The notes: generated from the sequence alone by a model not told the origin. Counted from the stretch's first letter, positions 1-5,763 are shown. The stretch: 6,078 nt of DNA from PVC group bacterium (GCA_003565195.1 PXCX01000314.1:1-6078); one strand, 5' to 3'. Numbers and translations are program-made.

Positions 1-879
1 CGAGCCAGGTTCAAAAACTTCGCCGATGACCCGATTGCGGCGTTGATTTTCGCTGGAATTCTGAAAATCGTTGAGATCATAGGCCGGTCGCGAGGCCATC
101 GCAAGAATTTCGCCGGTCCGCACCCGCTGCGCCACGGCCCATGCGGCTTCGGCGTGATGTTGCGCCATCGCGCCGTCCAGCGCCTCTTCCAGCAAACCCT
201 GGATCGTCTGATCGATCGTCAAAACCACATCCGCGCCCGGCTGCGGCGCCTCTTCGCGAATACGCCGATCGGGTATTTCGCGGCGGATACCATCCAGCAG
301 TTCGTGTCGAACCCCGGATTTGCCTTCCAACAAATGGTTGAACCGCTGTTCAATCCCCGCGCTCCCAACCCCCTCATGATTGGTAAATCCGATTACATGA
401 CACAAAAAAGCGCCCAGCGGATAATGTCGCGCCACCGTATCACGGAGGAAAACTCCCGGTAGCTCGAGCTGCTCGATCCGATCGGCCGTTTCCTTGGCAA
501 CAAACCGTTGCACATACTCGAAGCGTCTGTTCGGACGCGCCATACGAACGGCCAGCGTATCGACATCGAGCGAGAGGGTCTCCGCCAGAACACGGGCCAC
601 TCCCGTGACCTGATTCGCGGCCTGCACTTGTTGCGGATCAACACATATGTCCTTCAAGTCAACATTCAACGCCACAATATTCTGAAACGGACCGCTTTCC
701 AGAACGCGACCGCGATTGCCATGCAAATTACGCTCATAAGAGCGTCCTTGCTCCAAGGCGGGATTGCCGGATTGGTTCACCACCTGCAAAGCGTACAACC
801 GCACCAGCAACCCTAGCATGGACAGTCCCAAGACCGTGCCCACAAATTGTAACCGCCGTTGCGTCGTCGTTTCAGTCAT
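1..879 (-). CDS. ftsI: FtsI / PBP3-type division transpeptidase, N-terminal part (runs off the left edge)
   Basis: FtsI is the inner-membrane penicillin-binding protein that cross-links septal peptidoglycan with FtsW. The frame opens at ATG 879 and stays open to base 1, giving 293 residues. Seen: a short polar N-terminus; one membrane anchor at about residues 10-34; a dimerisation/pedestal region containing AGIE at 174-177 and LEGKSG at 184-189; then the start of the transpeptidase domain with TIDQTIQ (221-227), TGEILAMA (255-262) and EPGS (290-293). Ser293, codon TCG at bases 3-1, corresponds to the catalytic serine of SxxK, so the window stops exactly at the active site. The SxN and KTG motifs lie outside. 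The start follows the ftsL stop by 23 bases and has a modest AAGG (888-891) eight bases upstream. Odd: the usual RGxIxDRxG stretch after the anchor reads RGRVLESGPFQN (56-67), without the D-R. A sporulation-type SpoVD paralogue is the alternative, but the ftsL neighbour favours FtsI. Confidence 0.93.
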   Translation of the reverse strand, partial: MTETTTQRRLQFVGTVLGLSMLGLLVRLYALQVVNQSGNPALEQGRSYERNLHGNRGRVLESGPFQNIVALNVDLKDICVDPQQVQAANQVTGVARVLAETLSLDVDTLAVRMARPNRRFEYVQRFVAKETADRIEQLELPGVFLRDTVARHYPLGAFLCHVIGFTNHEGVGSAGIEQRFNHLLEGKSGVRHELLDGIRREIPDRRIREEAPQPGADVVLTIDQTIQGLLEEALDGAMAQHHAEAAWAVAQRVRTGEILAMASRPAYDLNDFQNSSENQRRNRVIGEVFEPGS

Positions 880-902
880 TGTTTTTGCCTTGTTGGCAGG
901 CT

Positions 903-1265
903 TTAACGACTGCCGGAACGCAAACCAACCATTGAATAGGTTCGTTCAACATCAACATCATAAAGACGCACAATTTGATCGCGTGTGGGCCATCCCATGG
1001 TCAGCTCGTGGCGGTCCAACGCTTCCCGGATGTTTTCCAAAGCACGCATATTGGCCCACTTCATGGATTCGCTGTGAAATCGTCGCTGCAAAACTTCTTG
1101 TTGCTGTTCCTGATCCTTGAGCATGCGCCCCAGTTCGTCACACTGCCCGCATAACCACAGGTAAAACAAGGCGCATGCCGCAATCAGCGCAATGCATGAG
1201 GTGAACGGAATCGGAATCAATTGACGCCGCGTTTTAACCGTCTTGCTTCGTATTCTTCTCTTCAT
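903..1265 (-). CDS. ftsL: FtsL-like cell division protein
   Basis: Small bitopic membrane protein of 120 residues. In known systems FtsL pairs with FtsB through a coiled coil and activates the FtsW-FtsI septal synthase. Seen: a very basic N-terminus (residues 1-14, MKRRIRSKTVKTRR), one hydrophobic segment at about 16-39, then a heptad-like, glutamine- and glutamate-rich helix at about 41-82 typical of a periplasmic coiled coil. FtsL sequence is poorly conserved, so the call rests on size, topology and position between rsmH and ftsI. The frame is open further upstream to 1337, but ATG 1265 is chosen because a full Shine-Dalgarno sequence sits five bases before it and the extra residues would lie wholly inside rsmH. 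The chosen start still overlaps the rsmH 3' end by 32 bases, a common arrangement for translational coupling. Confidence 0.82.
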   Translation of the reverse strand: MKRRIRSKTVKTRRQLIPIPFTSCIALIAACALFYLWLCGQCDELGRMLKDQEQQQEVLQRRFHSESMKWANMRALENIREALDRHELTMGWPTRDQIVRLYDVDVERTYSMVGLRSGSR

Positions 1266-2229
1266 TTTCAACCTCCTTTTCAACAACCCGCATTTTCGCC
1301 GAACGGGCCCGCGGATTGCGGGCAATTTCCTGATCATCCGGCGTCAAGGGCCGGCGTGTTAATATTCTTACTCGTGGCTTCATGTGTTCGAAACGGCTGC
1401 CGCCTTCCGCTAACGCAATCCTGCGTCCCGCGTGCAAACGGAAACAGGTCTTCACCCGACGATCCTCCAAACTGTGAAAAGATATGACGGCCAACCGGCC
1501 GCCCGGGCGTAACAACGCCAGAGCCGCTTCCAAGCCGACTTCCAGTTCTTCCAATTCCCGATTCACCGCAATCCGTAAAGCTTGAAAACAACGCGTCGCC
1601 GGATGACGGCCACCGGCACCCCTTGCGCCGCAAGCCGAGGCAATCACCGAAGCCAGATGCGCCGTGCTCACAATCGGTGTCCGCACGCGTTCTTTCACCA
1701 CTCGCCGCGCAATCCGGCGCGCTGCCCGTTCCTCGCCGTAATCGTGAAACAAGGCGTACAACGCCGACTCGTCCAAGGTTGCAATCATGTCCGCCGCCGT
1801 CTCGCCGCTTTCCGGATCCATACGCATATCCAGGGGACCGTCCTCCGAAAAACTGAATCCCCGGCCGCCATCGGTCAATTGCTCGGTCGAAACCCCTATA
1901 TCCATCACAATCCCATCCGGCGACGGCCATTGGCTGGCGGCCGCAATGGCCGCCATTTGCGAAAAACAGCCATGCCGCAGACACACCGCTTCGCAATAAG
2001 GACGCAACCGGCGACGGGCCCGCTCCAGCGCATCCGGATCCCGATCGATCCCCAGCACCCGCGTACCGCTGCCCGAGCGTTCCAGCAAAGCCAGCGTATG
2101 ACCGCCACTGCCAACCGTGGCATCGATATATACGCCGGCGCCGGCGCCAACCGCCAGGTAGTCGACAACCTGATCGACCATAACCGAACGATGCTTGCAT
2201 AATGCATGCACCTCGCTACAGCCCAACAT
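1234..2229 (-). CDS. rsmH: 16S rRNA (cytosine-1402-N4)-methyltransferase RsmH (MraW)
   Basis: RsmH uses S-adenosylmethionine to methylate N4 of C1402 in the 16S rRNA decoding centre and usually sits second in the mra cluster. Counting from ATG 2229 (331 residues), the family motifs appear in order: HRSVM at 13-17; SAM motif DATVGSGGH at 36-44; GIDRDPDAL at 60-68; DIGVS at 110-114; RGFSF at 123-127; DGPLDMRMD at 130-138; DYGEE at 163-167; HPATR...FQALRI around 209-220; SFHSLEDRRVK at 250-260; RSAKMR at 309-314. The gene looks intact; E. coli RsmH is 313 residues. The start is uncertain. ATG 2229 overlaps mraZ by 14 bases. GTG 2211 lies four bases after the mraZ stop and needs only five residues before the conserved His. 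ATG 2241 and TTG 2262 are also in frame. None has a convincing Shine-Dalgarno, so coupling to mraZ translation is likely. The tail (ENEEKNTKQDG) is polar. Confidence 0.96.
   Translation of the reverse strand: MLGCSEVHALCKHRSVMVDQVVDYLAVGAGAGVYIDATVGSGGHTLALLERSGSGTRVLGIDRDPDALERARRRLRPYCEAVCLRHGCFSQMAAIAAASQWPSPDGIVMDIGVSTEQLTDGGRGFSFSEDGPLDMRMDPESGETAADMIATLDESALYALFHDYGEERAARRIARRVVKERVRTPIVSTAHLASVIASACGARGAGGRHPATRCFQALRIAVNRELEELEVGLEAALALLRPGGRLAVISFHSLEDRRVKTCFRLHAGRRIALAEGGSRFEHMKPRVRILTRRPLTPDDQEIARNPRARSAKMRVVEKEVENEEKNTKQDG
1271..1278 (-). promoter_or_regulatory. Shine-Dalgarno sequence of ftsL, inside rsmH
   Basis: The minus strand reads AAGGAGGT, then TGAAA, then ATG at 1265. 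This is an almost complete anti-16S match at ideal spacing. It lies in the rsmH coding sequence and decides the ftsL start. It is the strongest ribosome binding site of the four division genes here. Confidence 0.88.
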
Positions 2230-2719
2230 AACCGGCAACATCGGCAAATTGATCCTGATCAAAGACCCCCGAAGCCTGCCATGACTCCGGATTCCATAAC
2301 TCGAATCCCTCGAACGCCCCCGCCAGCATCACCTGATTCTCAATGCGGGCGTATTGCAACAACGAATCCTTGATACGAATGCGCCCCACCCGGTCCCACG
2401 TCACAGAATCGGCACGGGATGCCAGAATCCGGTTGAACTGCCGCGCCTTCTGATCCGAAAGCTTGAGACGTTTACGCGATTCGTTCAAACGTTGCATCAT
2501 TTCACGCGCCGGCAAGACCGTCAAACAACAGTCATGCACGCCCGGCAAAACATACAAGCGCGCCGGAAGCCCTACCAAATCACGCCATTCCGACGGAATG
2601 GTCAATCGTCGCTTCGAATCCAGGGTATGCAAAAAATGATTGACGAACGTACCGCATTCGCGAATCCCGCCGTCATATTCGCCATTCTCCGGCTTACAAC
2701 CTGTAGCTTGCGTGTTCAT
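2216..2719 (-). CDS. mraZ: MraZ, AbrB-like transcriptional regulator of the dcw cluster
   Basis: MraZ is a ring-forming DNA-binding protein of the SpoVT/AbrB fold. In E. coli and mollicutes it binds direct repeats in its own promoter and controls the dcw genes. From ATG 2719 the protein has 167 residues with the two family half-sites: HTLDSKRRLTIP at 31-42 and WDRVGRIRI at about 108-116, followed by LLQYARI and FELW (139-142). The family usually starts within about ten residues of the first motif, so the leading 23 residues (polar, two cysteines) are an extension. The frame is open to GTG 2749, but that codon overlaps the -10 box and lies upstream of the predicted transcription start, so it is rejected. 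No strong Shine-Dalgarno precedes ATG 2719. The stop is TAG at 2218-2216. First gene of the operon, transcribed divergently from the ATP-grasp gene at 3062. Confidence 0.94.
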   Translation of the reverse strand: MNTQATGCKPENGEYDGGIRECGTFVNHFLHTLDSKRRLTIPSEWRDLVGLPARLYVLPGVHDCCLTVLPAREMMQRLNESRKRLKLSDQKARQFNRILASRADSVTWDRVGRIRIKDSLLQYARIENQVMLAGAFEGFELWNPESWQASGVFDQDQFADVAGYVGL

Positions 2720-2730
2720 TGAGTGTTCAT
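2709..2730 (-). repeat. 11-bp tandem duplication at the mraZ start codon, with 4-codon mini-ORF
   Basis: On the minus strand ATGAACACTCA (2730-2720) is followed directly by ATGAACACGCA (2719-2709), identical at 10 of 11 positions. The second copy is the mraZ start (Met-Asn-Thr-Gln-Ala). The first copy is out of frame by the 11-base unit and reads Met-Asn-Thr-Gln-stop. Its TGA overlaps the mraZ ATG as ATGA. A GGGG at 2737-2734 lies just before the first ATG and could draw initiation there. Confidence 0.7.
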
Positions 2731-2732
2731 TT

Positions 2733-2772
2733 GCCCCACATCGCTGCACATTAAACCACCTTGCCCTACCAA
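2733..2772 (-). promoter_or_regulatory. Candidate MraZ operator: four decamer direct repeats
   Basis: Reading the minus strand, four back-to-back 10-base units lie between the -35 box and the mraZ start: TTGGTAGGGC (2772-2763), AAGGTGGTTT (2762-2753), AATGTGCAGC (2752-2743) and GATGTGGGGC (2742-2733). All carry GT at the same place, and units 1 and 4 share GGGC. Known MraZ sites are decamer-spaced repeats (TGGGN with 5-base spacers in E. coli; AAAGTGKNNN in mollicutes). The unit AAGGTGG matches the mollicute core at six of seven positions. The block covers the spacer, the -10 box and the start point, as expected for autorepression. The repeats are degenerate, so the assignment is an inference. 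Confidence 0.6.
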
Positions 2773-2778
2773 TGTCAA
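2750..2778 (-). promoter_or_regulatory. Sigma70-type promoter of the mra/dcw operon
   Basis: The minus strand shows TTGACA (2778-2773), a 17-base spacer and TTTAAT (2755-2750). The -35 box is perfect, the spacing ideal and the -10 box one base from consensus. Transcription would start near 2744-2743, giving a leader of about 25 bases before ATG 2719. It is the strongest promoter visible in the window. Confidence 0.8.
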
Positions 2779-2792
2779 CCGTGAAATGCGAG

Positions 2793-2829
2793 TTTTTTTA
2801 AATTTTTTTGTTTTTTTTCATTAAAAAAA
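2793..2829 (-). promoter_or_regulatory. Phased A-tracts upstream of the mra promoter (UP-element or bent DNA)
   Basis: Homopolymer runs at 2793-2799 (T7), 2803-2809 (T7), 2811-2818 (T8) and 2823-2829 (A7), written on the plus strand, have centres about 8-12 bases apart. They end 14 bases before the -35 box. Such phased A-tracts bend DNA and can bind the RNA polymerase alpha subunit. The run stands out sharply from the GC-rich surroundings. The last run also supplies the U-tract of the hairpin terminator next to it. Confidence 0.5.
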
Positions 2830-2843
2830 GCGTTTCGACGCTT
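2823..2843 (-). terminator. Minus-facing intrinsic-terminator-like hairpin
   Basis: On the minus strand AAGCGT-CGAA-ACGCTT (2843-2828) forms a perfect 6-bp stem with a 4-base loop, followed by TTTTT (2827-2823). There is no T-run on the plus-strand side, so it would act only on leftward transcripts. It may shield the mra promoter from read-through or end an antisense RNA arising over 2850-3061. The stem is short, with three G-C pairs. Confidence 0.45.
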
Positions 2844-2851
2844 AAATGACA

Positions 2852-2889
2852 GCAATGGCGGTGGATTTAGATTGAATTATCGTCATTGC
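2852..2889. repeat. Inverted repeat over the rightward promoter (possible operator)
   Basis: GCAATGGCG (2852-2860) and CGTCATTGC (2881-2889) are inverted copies matching at 8 of 9 positions, separated by 20 bases. The right arm lies between the -35 and -10 boxes of the rightward promoter, where a repressor could act. Arms of this length can arise by chance, and no regulator gene is adjacent except mraZ, whose sites look different. Confidence 0.3.
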
Positions 2890-2899
2890 CTGATATGAT
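2872..2899 (+). promoter_or_regulatory. Extended -10 promoter of the ATP-grasp gene
   Basis: TTGAAT (2872-2877), a 16-base spacer and TATGAT (2894-2899), with TG one base upstream of the -10 box (2891-2892), give an extended -10 sigma70-type promoter. Initiation is expected near 2906. It is divergent from the mra promoter; the two -35 boxes are about 93 bases apart. Confidence 0.6.
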
Positions 2900-2962
2900 A
2901 CATTTACATAGATACCCGACTTGCCGGGTGACGCGAAACTGGATTTTTGCCAAAAGGAATCC

Positions 2963-3049
2963 GTGACCGTTCACGGGGCAGCGCCATCGCGGGATACGGA
3001 TAAGAACGACGAAGCGCATGGTTTGAGTGTAACCGACTACGTGTGGTGA
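2963..3049 (+). CDS. Possible 28-codon upstream ORF in the leader
   Basis: The frame starts at GTG 2963, has AAAGGA (2953-2958) four bases upstream, and ends at TGA 3047-3049, just before the AAAGGAGG of the big gene. The peptide would be hydrophilic (VTVHGAAPSRDTDKNDEAHG, then LSVTDYVW), with no signal peptide and no amino-acid run typical of attenuators. If translated, it could couple to the downstream gene and would disrupt the leader hairpins. Chance ORFs of this size are common in GC-rich DNA, so this is tentative. Confidence 0.18.
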   Translation: MTVHGAAPSRDTDKNDEAHGLSVTDYVW

Positions 3050-3050
3050 C

Positions 3051-3058
3051 AAAGGAGG
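3051..3058 (+). promoter_or_regulatory. Ribosome binding site of the ATP-grasp gene
   Basis: AAAGGAGG is followed by ATC and then ATG 3062. The match to the 16S anti-Shine-Dalgarno is excellent, but the three-base spacing is shorter than usual. It fixes the start codon, since no other start is nearby in that frame. Confidence 0.85.
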
Positions 3059-3061
3059 ATC

Positions 3062-5758
3062 ATGAACCCCGATTTTGGAACCATTGCCTCCGGCATTCCG
3101 GCCTTGGACAAGACGATTAACGGTTTACGAACCGGCGACAACGTGGTTTGGCAAGCCGATAAAACCCGTGATTACCAGATTGTGGCGCGCGATTTTTTGC
3201 GCCAATCCGTGGCTGACGGACAGCCCACGGCGCTGATCGGGTTTTCGAAACCGATGGCCTTTGGCGATCTGCCTTCTGAAACCAAAGTTTTCAGTTTCGA
3301 TCCGCATGTAGGCTTCGACCGTTTTACGCGGCATATCGACCGGCTGCTTAATCGGAACGGCATCGGTTATCGTTATGTTTTCGACAATCTAACGACGCTT
3401 CTGAATGCCTGGGCAACCGACGATTTGCTGGCGGATTTTTTCCGGGTTACCTGTCCGCGCCTTTACGAACTGCAAACGGTCAGTTATTTCATGCTGCAAC
3501 GCGAGCGTCACGCGGACCCTACGATTGCCCGCATCCGGGACACAACCCAGGTGCTTTTGGAAATGGTGCGTCGCAACCAGCGTCTTTATGTTCACCCGCT
3601 CAAGGTTTTTGATCGTTACACGCCGACCATGTTTCTGCCGCATGAGGTTCACTCATCGACCGATTGGCGGCCCTGCACGGTTTACGATCTGACGCCGGAG
3701 GCAACGGTTACGCCGCCCACGCCACCCCCGGCGGCGGCGCGGATTCCGACGCCATGGGACAGTCTATACATCAAGCTTGCCGAATACATGCATGCCGATA
3801 CGGATTCGCAAGAACGGGCAACCGACGTTCCGGCGCTCAAGCAGGAAATGATTCGGCGCGTTATGGGGAGCGACCCTAATTTTGTCAACCTGGCGGACCG
3901 TCATCTTTGCCTAGCCGATTTGACATATATCCGGGAGCGTTTGATCGGTTCGGGTCGAATTGGCGGCAAGGCGGCCGGCATGTTGCTGGCCCGTCGGATT
4001 TTGTTGGGCGAACATGGTAACAGCCGCTTTGAAAGTATTCTTGAGGAACCCGATGCGTTTTTTCTGGGCGCCGATGTTTTTTTTACATTTTTAGTCGACA
4101 ACGACCTCTTCCGCACCCGTCTGGAAGCCACTGAACGGACGACGCTCTCCTGGGATGCTTTTCCGGAAATTGAACGCCGTTTTCTGGCGGGACGTTTCCC
4201 TGAAAACATCATGGCCCGTTTCAACCAGCTTTTGCAACACTTCGGCGACACCCCTTACATTGTGCGTTCGAGCAGTTTGCTCGAGGACAGTTTCGGCAAT
4301 GCGTTTGCCGGGAAATACGAAAGTGTCTTCTGCGCCAATCAAGGCAGTGCCGCGGAACGGCTCGAGGCGCTGTTGCGTGCCGTCAAGCGTGTTTACGCCA
4401 GTGTATTGAATCCGGATGCGCTAACTTACCGGCGTCGGCGCGGTCTGCTTGAGAGCGATGAACAGATGGCGATCTTGCTGCAACGGGTTTCGGGCCGTCG
4501 ATACAAGCACATGTTTTTTCCCGCCCTGGCCGGCGTTGCTTTTTCACGCAATTTATATGCCTGGAACGACCGTATCGATCCGCGCCGCGGCATTATTCGT
4601 TTGGTTTTTGGTCTTGGGACGCGGGCCGTCAACCGTGTCGGTGGTGATTATCCGCGCATTATTGCGGTCAGCCATCCGGAATTGCGCCCGGAGGTCGGCC
4701 ATGCGATCGCCCATTATTCGCAACACGATGTGGATGTTCTGGATTTGCGCCGCAACAGTCTGGCAACGCTACCGCTGGCCGAGTTGCTGGTTGATCGCAA
4801 TTATCCGGGCATGCACTTGATGGTCTCGATCATGCGCGACGGCAACCTGTTTGAACCTTTCAGCCGTTGGGTTTACGAACCTTCACAGGATTACGTCCTG
4901 ACCTTCGCCAACCTGGTGCGGCGCACGGCATTCACCGAAATGATCGGCGACATGCTTGAACGCCTTGAAAAAGCCTACGGTCATCCGGTCGACACCGAGT
5001 TCACCGCGTTTGTTGACCCGGACAATACCCTGCGTTTAAACCTGTTGCAATGCCGTCCGATGTGGTTACCGGGGGCGACCCCTGACATAGACATGCCGGA
5101 ATCGGTACCGTCGGAGCGGGTCTTGTTCCGCACCAACCGTTTACTCTGTGGCGGCATCGTGGAGAATCTGGGTTACATCGTTTACGTCGATGCCCGGCAA
5201 TATGACCAGTGTCCGTCGGCGGAAATGCAAGCTACCCTGGGGCGCGTCATCGGCCAATTGAATGCGCTGCCGCAACTGGCCGGCGGACGCTACCTGCTGA
5301 TCGGGCCGGGCCGATGGGGATCGGGCAACCCGCAACTGGGTGTCCACGTCAATTACGCCGACATCACCAACGCCGCCGTGCTGGTGGAAGTCGCCCGTGA
5401 AGAGGCCGGCCACGTGCCGGAAGTTTCTTATGGCACACACTTTTTCCTCGACCTGGTCGAAGCGCGCATCGTTTACCTGGCAGTCTATCCGGGCAATCGT
5501 GACAGTGCGTTCAATCATGATTTTCTCAACAACACACGCAATTGTCTCAGCGACCTGTTGCCGGATCAAACCGCGTTTGGCGGCATGGTTCGCGTGATTG
5601 ATATCACGCGGGCTACGTCAGGGCTGGCAGCACATGTGATTGCCGATTCGCAGCGTCAGGTCGCGCTCTGTTTTCTGGAAAAACCCGGGCAGCGTAGTTG
5701 GCGCAAGGCACTATCCAAACGGGCTTTCGGAGAAAAAAACCTGGGATTCGGATTCTGA
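3062..5758 (+). CDS. Degenerate KaiC-like domain fused to PEP synthase/PPDK-type ATP-grasp protein (PEP/pyruvate-binding domain protein)
   Basis: 898 residues, probably cytoplasmic, with no signal peptide or membrane segment. Residues about 5-200 resemble KaiC/RadA-type RecA-fold ATPases: IASGIPALDKTINGLRTGD (8-26) matches their opening GIxxLD motif and VFDNLTTLL (106-114) resembles a Walker B strand. Where Walker A should be, the chain reads QADKTRDY (31-38), so nucleotide binding is probably lost. A proline-rich linker (211-230) leads to the ATP-grasp part: GGKAAGM (301-307), VRSSSLLEDSFGNAFAGKYES (start 401), a core with FPALAGVAFSRNLY (486-499) and FGLG (516-519), and the closing EFTAF...LLQCRPM (646-667) that in PPDK/PEP synthase holds ATP. 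The C-terminal module has LLIGPGRWGS (745-754) and GTHFF (791-795). I see neither the phosphohistidine swivel domain nor the PEP-binding TIM barrel, so a complete PEP synthase or PPDK reaction is unlikely; ATP-dependent phosphotransfer to an unknown acceptor is an inference. It is single-gene in layout, with its own promoter and long leader. Family membership is confident; function is not. Confidence 0.85.
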   Translation: MNPDFGTIASGIPALDKTINGLRTGDNVVWQADKTRDYQIVARDFLRQSVADGQPTALIGFSKPMAFGDLPSETKVFSFDPHVGFDRFTRHIDRLLNRNGIGYRYVFDNLTTLLNAWATDDLLADFFRVTCPRLYELQTVSYFMLQRERHADPTIARIRDTTQVLLEMVRRNQRLYVHPLKVFDRYTPTMFLPHEVHSSTDWRPCTVYDLTPEATVTPPTPPPAAARIPTPWDSLYIKLAEYMHADTDSQERATDVPALKQEMIRRVMGSDPNFVNLADRHLCLADLTYIRERLIGSGRIGGKAAGMLLARRILLGEHGNSRFESILEEPDAFFLGADVFFTFLVDNDLFRTRLEATERTTLSWDAFPEIERRFLAGRFPENIMARFNQLLQHFGDTPYIVRSSSLLEDSFGNAFAGKYESVFCANQGSAAERLEALLRAVKRVYASVLNPDALTYRRRRGLLESDEQMAILLQRVSGRRYKHMFFPALAGVAFSRNLYAWNDRIDPRRGIIRLVFGLGTRAVNRVGGDYPRIIAVSHPELRPEVGHAIAHYSQHDVDVLDLRRNSLATLPLAELLVDRNYPGMHLMVSIMRDGNLFEPFSRWVYEPSQDYVLTFANLVRRTAFTEMIGDMLERLEKAYGHPVDTEFTAFVDPDNTLRLNLLQCRPMWLPGATPDIDMPESVPSERVLFRTNRLLCGGIVENLGYIVYVDARQYDQCPSAEMQATLGRVIGQLNALPQLAGGRYLLIGPGRWGSGNPQLGVHVNYADITNAAVLVEVAREEAGHVPEVSYGTHFFLDLVEARIVYLAVYPGNRDSAFNHDFLNNTRNCLSDLLPDQTAFGGMVRVIDITRATSGLAAHVIADSQRQVALCFLEKPGQRSWRKALSKRAFGEKNLGFGF

Positions 5759-5763
5759 ACACG

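Larger units (their letters stand above)
2906..3061 (+). promoter_or_regulatory. Long, potentially structured 5' leader of the ATP-grasp gene
   Basis: About 155 bases lie between the predicted transcription start and ATG 3062. Several local stems can be drawn: ACCCG/CGGGT (2914-2929); GGATT/AATCC (2941-2962); CCGTGA-CCGT-TCACGG (2961-2976), a perfect 6-bp stem that competes with the previous one for CC; CCATCGC with GCGcATGG (2984-2990 with 3014-3021, one bulge), enclosing a purine-rich 23-base loop; and GT-ACC/GGT-AC (3029-3050), which abuts the ribosome binding site. Such a series suggests a cis-acting RNA, but I do not recognise a known riboswitch class and have not calculated folding energy. 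A short upstream ORF in the same stretch is an alternative use. Confidence 0.4.

Noticed and set aside
43..462. 139-codon plus-strand ORF opposite ftsI
   Set aside because: It is antisense to a continuous FtsI frame with family motifs, and no ribosome binding site or recognisable domain is seen.
1582..2202. 206-codon plus-strand ORF opposite rsmH
   Set aside because: It is the antisense shadow of a fully conserved rsmH; its translation is low-complexity, arginine- and proline-rich, and without motifs.
2945..3021. Partial resemblance of the leader (AAAAGGAATCCGTG ... GACGAAGCGC) to a cobalamin riboswitch
   Set aside because: The conserved GCTGCCCCCGC-ACTGT core and the B12 box are absent, and the gene has no cobalamin link.
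2867..3052. 61-codon minus-strand ORF antisense to the leader, ending 24 bases before the minus-facing hairpin
   Set aside because: It starts at TTG with no ribosome binding site, resembles no known protein and lies opposite a likely promoter and leader; the hairpin alone does not make it a gene.
5733..5739. A7 run near the 3' end of the ATP-grasp gene, a T-run for leftward folK transcripts
   Set aside because: No stable GC-rich stem directly precedes it on the minus strand; it encodes Lys-Asn in a conserved reading frame.
3062..5758. Naming the large gene ppsA or ppdK
   Set aside because: The ATP-grasp region matches, but the phosphohistidine and PEP-utilising domains are not present, so those symbols would claim a reaction the sequence does not support.
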